Assembly: GCF_016925495.1 (NCBI RefSeq)
Contig: NZ_CP070491.1
Coordinates: forward strand, 2,232,001-2,296,000
DNA: 64,000 nt
Direction of reading: 5' to 3'
Source: Methylococcus sp. EFPC2
GTDB taxonomy: Bacteria > Pseudomonadota > Gammaproteobacteria > Methylococcales > Methylococcaceae
Position numbers and translations under genes: made by a program. Position 1 is the first letter of the stretch, and each line of letters begins with the position of its first letter. This document shows positions 23,908 to 32,222 of the stretch, one piece after another. The notes beneath the pieces are model-generated. The model saw only the letters and a list, made by a program, of their open reading frames with translations. It had not been told where the DNA came from and made no database searches.

Positions 23908-24312
23908 TTAACGGCCCAGCACGTCGTTGCGCGTGCTTTCGGCGATGCCGGCTACTTGAGCGATCAGGTTTTCCGGTACTTTCAATTCGCGCAAGGTGGC
24001 ACCGAGGTCCTCGATGACCGCGTCGAAGTGCGAGTCGTTCAAACCTTGGGCGACCAGTTGAGCGTGGCCACGGCGCATGTCGAGGCCGGTGTAATTGTGC
24101 GGGCCGCCGAACGCCATGGTCAGGAAAGCCTTCTGCTTCGCGGCCTGTTTGTCCATGTCCACGCCTTCGAAGAAGCGGCTAATGCGGCCATCGGTGAGTA
24201 CCTTGCGGTAGAAGATATCGACTGCGGCATTCACCGCGGCTTCGCCACCCAGTTTTGCGTACAGGGAGTCGTGTGTTTGTTCCCACCAAGTAGCCAGGCT
24301 CTTTTCAGTCAT
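23908..24312 (-). CDS. truncated hemoglobin (group I)
   Basis: A 134-residue truncated hemoglobin. Markers are LYAKLGGEAAVNAAVDIFYRKVL (containing the B10 tyrosine), RISRFFEGVDM, and the proximal histidine in MRRGHAQLVAQGLN. Such proteins bind O2 and NO, and the oxy form can convert NO to nitrate. The start is ATG 24312, with GAGAGGA upstream; the longer open frame is not supported. It heads the operon 24312-22152, which also includes a ferredoxin reductase and ytfE. An NsrR-like operator (24376-24398) sits upstream, so expression should rise when NO inactivates NsrR. Confidence 0.9.
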   Translation of the reverse strand: MTEKSLATWWEQTHDSLYAKLGGEAAVNAAVDIFYRKVLTDGRISRFFEGVDMDKQAAKQKAFLTMAFGGPHNYTGLDMRRGHAQLVAQGLNDSHFDAVIEDLGATLRELKVPENLIAQVAGIAESTRNDVLGR

Positions 24313-24375
24313 GTTTTTATCCTCTCGGATCGTATGCGTCAACACTGAACACCGTCTGCTCATGGCAAGCGCCTA

Positions 24376-24398
24376 AAGAAGCATTGAAAATGAATGTT
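24376..24398 (-). promoter_or_regulatory. NsrR-type operator upstream of the hemoglobin operon
   Basis: AAGAAGCATT followed by GAAAATGAATGTT closely follows the NsrR consensus AAGATGCATTT-N-AAATGCATCTT, with only a few mismatches. It lies about 64 bp before the start of the truncated-hemoglobin gene, a promoter-proximal position. Confidence 0.75.
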
Positions 24399-24461
24399 AG
24401 TAGTCGATACAAAAGCTGTCAAGTTAAAAATAGTGACCTATATTCATCGTTGACAGATTTA

Positions 24462-24484
24462 AAGATGTAAATAAAATGCAGCTA
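24462..24484 (+). promoter_or_regulatory. NsrR-type operator overlapping the nsrR start codon
   Basis: AAGATGTAAATAAAATGCAG, followed by CTA, matches the NsrR consensus in the left half and core. The nsrR ATG (24476) lies inside the site, suggesting autorepression. Confidence 0.7.
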
Positions 24485-24925
24485 ACGCAATTTACTGACT
24501 ATTCGCTGAGAGTATTGATCTATCTGGCGCGCAACCCCGAAGCGGGACCCGCCACCGTGCCGGAGATCGCGGCGTATCACGGCATATCGCGGAACCACCT
24601 GGTGAAGGTGGTCAACAACCTGGCGAATCAAGGATTCATTCTGACCAGCCGGGGCAAGGGCGGCGGCATGCGCTTGGCCCGACCGGCGCACATGATAGGC
24701 GTGGGCGAAGTCGTCCGACTGACCGAACCGCACATGAACATCGTGGAGTGCTTCGATCCGAAGGCGAATGCCTGCACCATCACGCGCGGCTGCTTTCTCA
24801 CGGGTATCCTGTACGAGGCGCGGCGGGCGTTCATGAGCACGCTGGACAAATACACCCTGGCCGATGCGGCTCAGGTCGGCATCCCTGGGACATTGCGCGG
24901 CGGACCGGGCGAGCGGCCCGCCTAG
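24476..24925 (+). CDS. nsrR: nitric-oxide-sensing repressor NsrR (Rrf2 family)
   Basis: A 149-residue Rrf2-family regulator. The winged helix starts directly at the N-terminus (MQLTQFTDYSLRVLIYLA) with recognition region HGISRNHLVKVVNNLANQGFI, and the three cluster cysteines lie in the loop VECFDPKANACTITRGCFL. NsrR carries a [4Fe-4S] or [2Fe-2S] cluster that NO destroys, which lifts repression. The gene is divergent from the hemoglobin operon, and operator-like sequences occur at both promoters. A C-terminal tail rich in Gly, Pro and Arg adds about 15 residues. I place it firmly as NsrR rather than IscR because the Cys spacing and the RGKGGGMRL wing match NsrR. Confidence 0.92.
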   Translation: MQLTQFTDYSLRVLIYLARNPEAGPATVPEIAAYHGISRNHLVKVVNNLANQGFILTSRGKGGGMRLARPAHMIGVGEVVRLTEPHMNIVECFDPKANACTITRGCFLTGILYEARRAFMSTLDKYTLADAAQVGIPGTLRGGPGERPA

Positions 24926-25003
24926 CATTCCGTATTCCGTCACGCGCGGTCGACACAGCTCGGGCCACTCCGGCGCCGGCGATCCGCGAGTCTAAATTTC
25001 CCA

Positions 25004-26260
25004 TCACCGGGCGGCCTTGTGGACAGGGTTGCGGGACCTTCGGGCGGTGGACGGCGAGTCGGTCGATACGGGGGGTACGCTGCAAGCGTCATCCCCCGTA
25101 TCGCTTTGCGGCACCACGTTCGCCAGGATGATTTCCTGCGCCTTGCGCTCCGCGGCGACGAGCTCGTCGGCAAAGATGTCGGTTCCATATTCCTGGGTGG
25201 AGGTGCTCGCCAGCGAGACATCCACGGACTGGCCGGGTTCGCTGACGTGGATGGATGTCACGGTGGACAGTCCGGGGCGTAAAGGTCTTTGCCGGACTTC
25301 CGCCTGATCCAACGCGATGCGCACCGGCACGCGCTGAACGATGTGGATGAAATTGCCGGTGGCGTTATCCGGCGGCAGCAACGCATACACGCTGCCGGTT
25401 CCAGGGTTCACCCCCTCCACCGTACCGTGAAAAATCCGCTCCTTGCCATAAACGTCGACGAGCACGCGCGCCGCTTGTCCCGGCCGCACATGCTGCAACT
25501 CGGTCTCGCGCAGATTGGCTTCCACCCACAGGTGGTCCAAGGGCACCACCATCATGAGCGGATCGCCGGGATGAACCCGGTCCCCGACCTGGACCTTGCG
25601 GGAAGCCACGTAACCGGAAACCGGCGCTCGGATCTGCTGGCGGAGCAGTTCCAGATAGGCGTTGACGAATTGCTGTTTGGCCGCTTCGACCTCGGGATGA
25701 TCCACCCGGCGGGTCCCGCCCACCCGCGACTCCACGGCCCGCAGATCAGCTTCCGCCTCCCGCTGCTCGGCTTCGAGCGCCTGCATCTGGTCTTCGGCAT
25801 TTTGCAAGACCTGTTCGGACACCGAACCGCTGGGTATCGCCTGCCGAAAGCGGCTCACGTCGTGCCGCACTTTCGCGAGCTGTGCGGAGCGGGCGGCCAC
25901 TTTCTGGCAAAGTTGCTGGCGCGTGGCGAACAGCGCGCCCAGCCCGCGTACCGTCCGTCCCAGCTCACCCTCGCGCTGGCCCAGCGTGGCGAGGGCGCGA
26001 TGCTCGTCCAGCCTGACCAGCAGGTCGCCCTTGTTCACATGCCGGGTTTCTTCGGTCAAAACCTGAGTGACGATGCCGGTGGCATCCGCGTCCACCGGCA
26101 GGAGGTTGCCGGTCACGAAGGCGTTGTCGGTCACCACCCAAAACCGGGCGTGTAGCCACCAATAAGCGGCATAGGCCAAGGCGCTGGCGAGCACCAGAAA
26201 AGCGGCGAGCCGCAAACGACGGTTGCGCCGGGCGCGGAGGGTCTTGGGATAAGTCTTCAT
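25004..26260 (-). CDS. HlyD/EmrA-type periplasmic adaptor
   Basis: A 418-residue membrane-fusion protein of a tripartite efflux pump. It has a short basic N-terminus, one inner-membrane helix (about 15-38), a lipoyl/barrel-sandwich domain (PVDADATGIVTQVLTEETRHVNKGDLLVRLD), a long coiled hairpin (about 90-190) and a second half-motif (APVSGYVASRKVQVGDRVHPGDPLMMVV). The beta-barrel region follows, then a Ser/Thr- and Arg-rich tail unusual for EmrA. It pairs with the MFS transporter at 27816 and the outer-membrane factor at 26311, and is the last gene of that operon, 50 bp behind the outer-membrane factor. Confidence 0.9.
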   Translation of the reverse strand: MKTYPKTLRARRNRRLRLAAFLVLASALAYAAYWWLHARFWVVTDNAFVTGNLLPVDADATGIVTQVLTEETRHVNKGDLLVRLDEHRALATLGQREGELGRTVRGLGALFATRQQLCQKVAARSAQLAKVRHDVSRFRQAIPSGSVSEQVLQNAEDQMQALEAEQREAEADLRAVESRVGGTRRVDHPEVEAAKQQFVNAYLELLRQQIRAPVSGYVASRKVQVGDRVHPGDPLMMVVPLDHLWVEANLRETELQHVRPGQAARVLVDVYGKERIFHGTVEGVNPGTGSVYALLPPDNATGNFIHIVQRVPVRIALDQAEVRQRPLRPGLSTVTSIHVSEPGQSVDVSLASTSTQEYGTDIFADELVAAERKAQEIILANVVPQSDTGDDACSVPPVSTDSPSTARRSRNPVHKAAR

Positions 26261-26310
26261 CGAGGTGCGGGATGTCTTCCTGGCCTACGGTTTGAGGTGG
26301 CGAGCCTGCC

Positions 26311-27819
26311 CTATTCCGGCGGATTCGACGGGCGGACACCGTCGGCACCGCTCGTATACCCGCCCCCCAAGGCTTCGATGAGATCGGCCATGGCCAGGAA
26401 TTGATCGGTTTCCAGGGTCTTCAAGGCATATTCCTGGCTGAGGACGGAATGGCGGCGGCTCAACACCGCTCGCCGGTCGTCCAGACCGCTGCGCAAGCGC
26501 TCCTGAGCCAGATCGAAGGCCGCACGCTGGGCGGCCAGCAGGCGGTTTTGCGCTTCGACGCCGAGGCGGGCCTGTCGCCAGTTGTCCAGGCTGTCGGCGA
26601 CCTCCCGCACGGCTTGCAACAAGGTCTGGTTGTAGGACTCCACCGCGCCGTCGTATTCCGCCCGCTGCGCCGACAGCTCTCCGCGCAGCCGTCCGCCTTC
26701 GAACAGGGGCAAACGCAATCCCGGCGCCACCCCGTAGGCGAAACTGGAGCCCGAGAACAAAATGTTGGCCAGGGAACTCGCTCCCTTGGTCATGCGCAAG
26801 GCGCTCAGCCCGACGAAAGCGGTCAGATCGACGGTCGGAAAAAAACTGGCCTTGGCGACCTTGATCCGTTGCGCCGCCGCCTCGGCCCGGTGCAGGGCCG
26901 CGGCCAGATCCGGGCGGTGGGCGAGCAAACCGAGCGGCAACGTCGTCGGCAGTGGAATCCGCTCCGGCAGACTCACCTGATCGACGAACAGATCCTGCGT
27001 CGCATCCGGACCCTGTCCCACCAGGCGGGCCAGCAGGTTGCGTTGCAGATTCAGATGATCCTGGACGCCGGCTTCGCGCTCGTTGACCGCTTCCAGTTCG
27101 GAGCTGACCTGCTTCACCGGATCGGCGGCATCCAGACCCAGCGCAAAGCGCGTTTCGACCACTTGCAGCCATTCGCGCTGCAGCGCCGCCTGAGCCCGGA
27201 TCAGATCGAGTTGCTGCCGCAACGCCACCCCGCGGAAGTAGGCTCTGGCAATCGCGGCGGTCAATTGCAGCCTCACTTCGGCCTGCTCCGCCTCTTCGGC
27301 TGCCGCCTCGCCCAGCGCGGCGTCCAGCGCGGCGCGGTGTTTACCCCAGAAATCGAATTGATAGCGCAGGCTCAAGGGCGTTACGAAAGCCGCAACGATG
27401 TCCGCCCCGCGCAACGCGACGTTGTAGCCATGCTCGGAAAACCGCGCCGTTTCCACGCCGGCGGCCGCGTCGAGGAAGGGCAGCAGCCGTGCGCCTTCCA
27501 CGCGGGCCAAAGCTTGCGCCTGACGCAGGCGGGCAGCGGCAAGCTTCAAGCCGGGATTGTCCCGTAGCGCTATGTCCGCGAGGCGGTCGAGCTCGGCGCT
27601 GCCGAACTGCCGCCACCAGCGGTCCCGGGGCCAGAGCCCCGACGGGCTCAGCGCCTCCCCTTGGCGCGCCTGTGCAAGCGTATCGCTCAGTCCCTGGGGA
27701 TGAGCGAAGTCGGCGCGCCTCCCTTCGTCGGGCATCCAGGCGCAACCGGCGACCCACAGCAGGGCCGTCAGGACCAGTCCAGGCCATGCCCGTCGCCGAG
27801 CCAAGGGCGAAACGCTCAT
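26311..27819 (-). CDS. outer-membrane efflux lipoprotein (TolC/NodT family)
   Basis: A 502-residue outer-membrane factor. The lipobox is LWVAGC (Cys near 25). Two OEP repeats follow (about 60-270 and 275-480), including the family segments LADIALRDNPGLKLAAARLRQAQA, RPDLAAALHRAEAAAQRIKVAKASFFPTVDLTAFVGL and DQFLAMADLIEALGGGY at the end. It forms the exit duct of the tripartite pump. The ATG at 27819 overlaps the MFS stop (ATGA); the longer upstream frame only shadows the MFS gene. It is transcribed after the MFS gene and before the adaptor. Confidence 0.92.
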   Translation of the reverse strand: MSVSPLARRRAWPGLVLTALLWVAGCAWMPDEGRRADFAHPQGLSDTLAQARQGEALSPSGLWPRDRWWRQFGSAELDRLADIALRDNPGLKLAAARLRQAQALARVEGARLLPFLDAAAGVETARFSEHGYNVALRGADIVAAFVTPLSLRYQFDFWGKHRAALDAALGEAAAEEAEQAEVRLQLTAAIARAYFRGVALRQQLDLIRAQAALQREWLQVVETRFALGLDAADPVKQVSSELEAVNEREAGVQDHLNLQRNLLARLVGQGPDATQDLFVDQVSLPERIPLPTTLPLGLLAHRPDLAAALHRAEAAAQRIKVAKASFFPTVDLTAFVGLSALRMTKGASSLANILFSGSSFAYGVAPGLRLPLFEGGRLRGELSAQRAEYDGAVESYNQTLLQAVREVADSLDNWRQARLGVEAQNRLLAAQRAAFDLAQERLRSGLDDRRAVLSRRHSVLSQEYALKTLETDQFLAMADLIEALGGGYTSGADGVRPSNPPE

Positions 27820-29411
27820 GGCTCCTCCATCAGTTCTTCGACGCGGATTTCGTTCAAATCCTCCGCCATGCTCGGATGCAGCGGCCGGTGGGTGGCATGG
27901 GCCAACCAGACGAGGGCCGCCAGGCCGAGGAACAGATAACTTGCCAGCAGGAACGCGTCGTTCAACGCCAGTATGCCGGCCTGTTGCCTGATCAGAGCCC
28001 CCAGCTTGGCCGTGGCGCTCCCGGCGTCGAGGCCGGCATTTTCCAGCCGCGCGGAGGCCTGCTGCAGCAAGTCGAGCGAGGCAAACCGCCGCCCCCCGAA
28101 ATGATCCGCCAGATCGAGCTGGTGGAAAGGACTGCGCCGAAACAGCACCACCCCTTGCAAGGTGATGCCGAAAGCACCGGCGGCAATACGCAGCAGCGCG
28201 ACCGCTTCGGCGGCGCGCATCACCGGGGTTCCCGACAGTCCATGCAGCGTCAGCGCGGTGAGGGGAGTGAAGAACGAACCCAGGAAGAAGCCGAGCAGCA
28301 GCATGGGCCAGACGATTTGATCGAAGGACTCGGCGGCATCGAACAAGCCTATCCATCGGAAGGTAAAGGCGAATCCCAACAGGTTGAGACAGGCGAACAG
28401 GCGGGCGTCCACGCCCTTGATCAGTTCATGCATGACGGCGATCACCGGCGCCGCCAACAGAAACATGGACAGAAACAACAGGCCCGCCAGATAGGAGGTA
28501 TATCCCAACAACAATTGCAGTTGGACGATGAACAGCGAAAGCAGGCCTTGTATCCCCAGGAATCCCACGGTGAGACAAATCGTGCCGATGGCAAAATTGC
28601 GATGGGCGAACAGGCGGACATCGAATGCCGGGTGGCGTTCGCCCTGCTCCCAGATGACCAGACAGGGCAGCGCCACGATGACGGCGATGAATACGCCGCG
28701 AAGAAAGAGCGAATCCAGCCAGTCGAAATCGTTGCCTTGATTCAGCAGGGTCTGGACGCCACCGAGGATCAGGCTCAACAGCATGAAGCCGACGAAATCG
28801 AAGCGGGTGTAGCGGCGCCGGCATCCCCGGCCATACAGCAAGGATCCGGTGACGCCGGCGATGCCCAAGGCACACACGATGTTCAGGCCGAACAAATGGC
28901 GCCAACCGAGCTCGTCGGCTATCCACCCGCCCACCAGGCAGCCGACCGTGAACGGCGTGAGGGTGAACATGCCCCACACCCCCAGCCCCACCGACTTGAG
29001 CCGGTCCGGATATTCCTGCAAGAGCAGGGCCTGCCCGATGGGCAGGGTAATGCCGCCGGCAAAGCCCAGGAATATGCGCGCCGGCAGAAACAGCCAGAGG
29101 GTCTCGCTGATGGCGCACAGGTAGGAGGCCACGGCATAGGCGACGAAAGCGGTCGCCAGGACAGGATAATCCCCCCACCGCCCGGACATCCAGCGGGCGA
29201 TGGGAAAAGCCAGCGCCAGGCCGATCATGAAATCCGTCTGCGCCCAGGTGCCCAGACTCGGCGCAACCCCTCCCAGGTCGCCCGCCACATGCGGCATCAA
29301 CGCGATATAGGAGCCGGCGTTGAACAGCACGATCATGTGCCCCAGGCCCAGCGCCAGGTTGAACAGGACGAAGCGCCAGCCGCGCAGGCGTTTGGAATAA
29401 GCGATCGTCAC
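27816..29411 (-). CDS. MFS multidrug transporter (EmrB/DHA2, 14-TMS type)
   Basis: A 531-residue major-facilitator transporter with about 14 hydrophobic helices. Family traits are the WMSGRWGDYPVLATAF loop after helix 2 and an ARIFLGFAGGITLPIGQALL segment (motif C-like region). EmrB-type proteins export lipophilic compounds together with an EmrA adaptor and a TolC-like duct, and both are encoded next to it. It starts with GTG at 29411, overlapping the lipoprotein stop by GTGA, and ends overlapping the outer-membrane factor start, so the four proteins are translationally coupled. The substrate is unknown. Confidence 0.9.
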   Translation of the reverse strand: MTIAYSKRLRGWRFVLFNLALGLGHMIVLFNAGSYIALMPHVAGDLGGVAPSLGTWAQTDFMIGLALAFPIARWMSGRWGDYPVLATAFVAYAVASYLCAISETLWLFLPARIFLGFAGGITLPIGQALLLQEYPDRLKSVGLGVWGMFTLTPFTVGCLVGGWIADELGWRHLFGLNIVCALGIAGVTGSLLYGRGCRRRYTRFDFVGFMLLSLILGGVQTLLNQGNDFDWLDSLFLRGVFIAVIVALPCLVIWEQGERHPAFDVRLFAHRNFAIGTICLTVGFLGIQGLLSLFIVQLQLLLGYTSYLAGLLFLSMFLLAAPVIAVMHELIKGVDARLFACLNLLGFAFTFRWIGLFDAAESFDQIVWPMLLLGFFLGSFFTPLTALTLHGLSGTPVMRAAEAVALLRIAAGAFGITLQGVVLFRRSPFHQLDLADHFGGRRFASLDLLQQASARLENAGLDAGSATAKLGALIRQQAGILALNDAFLLASYLFLGLAALVWLAHATHRPLHPSMAEDLNEIRVEELMEEP

Positions 29412-30292
29412 CGAGCCGCAACCCCGGCGGCCGAAGCGGTGCGCATTCCGAACGATACACCGGAGGCAGCGGCCGCCTTGGTCGGCGACAGCCCGAGATC
29501 GGCCAGCGCGCGCCTCATGAGCCCCGCACCGGCCTCGGCGACGACTTGCTTGAACTTTTCGGCCTCGTGATCGAGCAGGGCTTCCGCCGAGTCCTCGACC
29601 GGAAACGCCTCGGCTTCCGTCCTGCCGATGACGCGCCCGGTGACGGGATCGATCAGCTTGACCAGCACTTGCAGCGGGATCTGGCCGTAAAAAATCCGGT
29701 AGGTTCCGACGCCCACCTCCAGCACGGCATCGACCCGCCCCGTGACTCGCGAGCCATAGTCGGCGGGCGAAACGTCCCGGTTGTACCACTGTCGGATGGA
29801 CTCCTGCCAACGGGCCAGATCGGCGGTATCCCCGGCCGGATTTATCGGCAAGCTGTAATACTGGTCGCTGGCAACGGCCTCGAAACCGGCTACGCGCAAA
29901 CGGGCGACCGCCGCCGCGGCCAGCACGGAAGCCGGCGACCACGCATCCTCGTGCGACGCGGCGGGCTCCAGGCCTGAGGAACGGTCCATCCGCATGGGCA
30001 GCGCTTCCTTCACGATGTCATTTGAGCTTACCAGGCCGGAAATGAGCACGCCGCCCGGGCTCCGGTACAGCTTGGGCTCGAGAAACAGCTCGGTTTGTAG
30101 GTTATCGTCCTGCCTGTGTATAGGCAGCCGGGTCGTTATCGTATCCGGTGTGACTTCCAGCGGCGGCGATTCGACCGGCACCACGAGCAGGGTGCGCACC
30201 TGGCTCAGGTGGGAAGCCGACGGCTTGAGTGGCCCCGCGAGGCAGGCGCTCAGGCCGAAGAGGAGAACAAGCAGTACGCAAGGTAGTTTCAT
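29408..30292 (-). CDS. lipoprotein of unknown function heading the efflux operon
   Basis: A 294-residue lipoprotein (lipobox LSAC, Cys17) with no motif I recognise. The mature part is a mixed alpha/beta domain of about 230 residues containing RTLLVVPVESPPLEV, TGRVDAVLEVGVGTYRI and LLDHEAEKFKQVVAEAG. The overall look is like envelope lipoproteins that bind to pump or secretion components. It is the first gene of the operon 30292-25004 and overlaps the MFS gene by GTGA, so a role in pump assembly or regulation is plausible. A sigma-54-type promoter lies about 105 bp upstream. Confidence 0.7.
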   Translation of the reverse strand: MKLPCVLLVLLFGLSACLAGPLKPSASHLSQVRTLLVVPVESPPLEVTPDTITTRLPIHRQDDNLQTELFLEPKLYRSPGGVLISGLVSSNDIVKEALPMRMDRSSGLEPAASHEDAWSPASVLAAAAVARLRVAGFEAVASDQYYSLPINPAGDTADLARWQESIRQWYNRDVSPADYGSRVTGRVDAVLEVGVGTYRIFYGQIPLQVLVKLIDPVTGRVIGRTEAEAFPVEDSAEALLDHEAEKFKQVVAEAGAGLMRRALADLGLSPTKAAAASGVSFGMRTASAAGVAAR

Positions 30293-30410
30293 GTGGGCTT
30301 GGCGACCGTGGCCCCTCGTTTTTGTTATCGGCGGTCATAGCGGCTGGCATGCGACCGGTTTTTCGTGCCCGTCCGGCGTCATCACGAACGTCCCTTCTCG
30401 CCTGAGACGG

Positions 30411-30426
30411 AGCAATACCGATGCCA
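30411..30426 (-). promoter_or_regulatory. sigma-54-type promoter for the efflux operon
   Basis: On the minus strand the sequence reads TGGCATCGGTATTGCT: the -24 GG and -12 GC are spaced 12 bases apart and the flanks TGGCA...TTGCT match the consensus. It points toward the lipoprotein gene (start 30292), and norR, a sigma-54 activator gene, is transcribed divergently. Confidence 0.65.
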
Positions 30427-30479
30427 GCGAATAACAATATATAAATCAATAGGTTGAAAAACACTGTTTGCCCGATGTC

Positions 30480-30490
30480 GTCGAAATGAC
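30480..30490. promoter_or_regulatory. candidate NorR-binding site (GTCGAAATGAC)
   Basis: It fits the NorR core GT-N7-AC and is embedded in a larger 8-bp inverted repeat (CCGATGTC / GACATCGG, 30472-30495). It lies about 55-70 bp upstream of the sigma-54 promoter of the efflux operon, a reasonable enhancer position. Confidence 0.5.
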
Positions 30491-30603
30491 ATCGGCTCGA
30501 TATTAAATGATGGCCAAGCTTCGCCCTTTGCCCTTAAATATCGGGCTTTACCAAGCGACATGGTCGGAAATAACCGGCGATCAGGCGGGCACACATGGCC
30601 GTT

Positions 30604-30634
30604 GTCCTTACGACAACCCCGCTGTCATATTGAT
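30604..30634. promoter_or_regulatory. pair of candidate NorR-binding sites
   Basis: GTCCTTACGAC (30604-30614), inside the inverted repeat GTTGTC / GACAAC, and GTCATATTGAT (30624-30634, one mismatch to GT-N7-AC) have starts 20 bp apart, just ahead of norR. With 30480 they make three sites, the number known for NorR enhancers in E. coli. Confidence 0.45.
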
Positions 30635-30648
30635 TACGTTTTTCGAGC

Positions 30649-32211
30649 ATGAGTGAAGCATTGAGCATGAACATGACCGGAACGGCCGTACTCGAAGCGG
30701 TGTTGAGCCTGACCGCGAATCTTTCCATGAAAGAGCGCACCGAGGGATTTCTGGAGATTTTCGCCAAGATCACCGGCAATCACGCCTGCGCCCTGTTGCG
30801 TTATCAGGACGGCGTCCTGGTGCCGGTGGCCACGCGGGGCCTTTCCCCCGAAGTCATGGGACGCACGTTTCATCCCGTCGAGCACCCACGGCTGGCGGCC
30901 TTCCTCGAATCGAGAACGCCGGTCCGCTTCGCGCCCGACGATCCCAGGCCGGACCCTTATGACGCCCTCCTGCTGGATGATGCCGGCGGCAATCTGTCGG
31001 TCCATTCCTGCATGGGCTGCAGCCTTTACAACGAAAACACCTTGTTCGGAGTACTCACGGCGGACGCGCGCGAACCGGGGGTGTTCGACGGCCTCAACGA
31101 CCGCATATTTCAGACCTTCGCGGCCATCGCCACCGTTGCGCTGCGTTATGAAACCTTCATCAGCGCGCTGGAGAACCTGGCGCAACATCGCGGACGGGTG
31201 ACCAGCGAACTGGTGAACGAAGCCTTGCAACGCGGCGGCCGGATACTGGGCGAAAGTCCGGGGGTACGGGAGCTGATGCGCAACATCGACATCGTCGCCC
31301 GCTCCGATCTGACGGTTCTGGTGATGGGCGAAACCGGCGTCGGCAAGGAAGTCGTCACCCGTCTCATCCACGCGCAATCGCTACGGACCGACCAGCCGCT
31401 GGTGTACGTGAATTGCGCGGCGCTCCCGGAAACCCTGGCCGAGAGCGAGCTGTTCGGACATGTCCGCGGCGCTTTCACCGGTGCCAGTGCCGACCGGGCC
31501 GGAAAATTCGAGTTGGCGGAAGGCGGCACCCTATTTCTGGATGAAGTGGGCGAGTTGCCGCTTGCGATACAGGCCAAGCTGCTGCGCGCCCTGCAGTTCG
31601 GCGAGATCCAGCGGCTCGGCTCGGATAAGAGCCATCGCGCCAACGTGCGCATCATCGCCGCGACCAACCGGGAACTCGCGGAAGAAGTGAAAGCCGGGCG
31701 ATTTCGGGCCGACCTTTACCACCGGCTCAGCGTGTTCCCTTTGAATGTGCCGCCGTTACGGGAGCGGCTCACGGATGTCGCGCCGCTGGCCGGCTACTTC
31801 CTCGACCAGGCCCGCATACGTCTCGGTCTGGAGCGGGTAAACCTGGCGCCCGCGACCATAAAGGCATTGAACGATTATTCCTGGCCCGGCAACGTGCGCG
31901 AACTGGAGCACGTCATCCTCCGCGCCGCGCTGCGCGCCTCTGCGGACCGTGGACGGTCGCTGAGTTTGCAGCCCGACGATCTGGATATCGCTCCGGAAGC
32001 CTCGAAAATCGCGACCGCTACGGCGAGCCACGCGGTGGATACGTCGCTCGCGAATGCGGTGGACGAGTTTCAGCGCAAGCTGATCCTCGCAACCCTGCAC
32101 GATAGCGGCAACCGGTGGGCCGAAACCGCGCGCCGCCTGGGCCTCGACCGGGGCAATCTGCATCGCCTCGCCAAGCGCCTGGGCATCAAACAAGCGGTAC
32201 GTATCGTCTGA
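30649..32211 (+). CDS. norR: NorR-type nitric-oxide-responsive sigma-54 activator
   Basis: A 520-residue enhancer-binding protein. The N-terminal GAF domain (about 10-170) carries HACALLRYQDGVLVPVATRGLS and PRPDPYDALLLDD, close to the NO-sensing GAF of NorR. The AAA+ domain (about 200-430) has Walker A GETGVGKE and the sigma-54 contact loop GAFTGA. The C-terminal helix-turn-helix is WAETARRLGLDRGNLHRLAKRLGI. The non-heme iron in the GAF domain binds NO and frees the AAA+ domain to activate sigma-54 promoters. No norVW or norB genes are adjacent; instead it faces an efflux operon with a sigma-54-like promoter. The start at 30649 is preferred; 30661 and 30667 are alternatives. Confidence 0.9.
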   Translation: MSEALSMNMTGTAVLEAVLSLTANLSMKERTEGFLEIFAKITGNHACALLRYQDGVLVPVATRGLSPEVMGRTFHPVEHPRLAAFLESRTPVRFAPDDPRPDPYDALLLDDAGGNLSVHSCMGCSLYNENTLFGVLTADAREPGVFDGLNDRIFQTFAAIATVALRYETFISALENLAQHRGRVTSELVNEALQRGGRILGESPGVRELMRNIDIVARSDLTVLVMGETGVGKEVVTRLIHAQSLRTDQPLVYVNCAALPETLAESELFGHVRGAFTGASADRAGKFELAEGGTLFLDEVGELPLAIQAKLLRALQFGEIQRLGSDKSHRANVRIIAATNRELAEEVKAGRFRADLYHRLSVFPLNVPPLRERLTDVAPLAGYFLDQARIRLGLERVNLAPATIKALNDYSWPGNVRELEHVILRAALRASADRGRSLSLQPDDLDIAPEASKIATATASHAVDTSLANAVDEFQRKLILATLHDSGNRWAETARRLGLDRGNLHRLAKRLGIKQAVRIV

Positions 32212-32222
32212 AGGCTTAAACC

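Noticed and set aside
27489-29570. 693-residue open frame on the plus strand
   Set aside because: It is antisense to the MFS and outer-membrane-factor genes and has low-complexity Gln/Arg-rich sequence without any motif.
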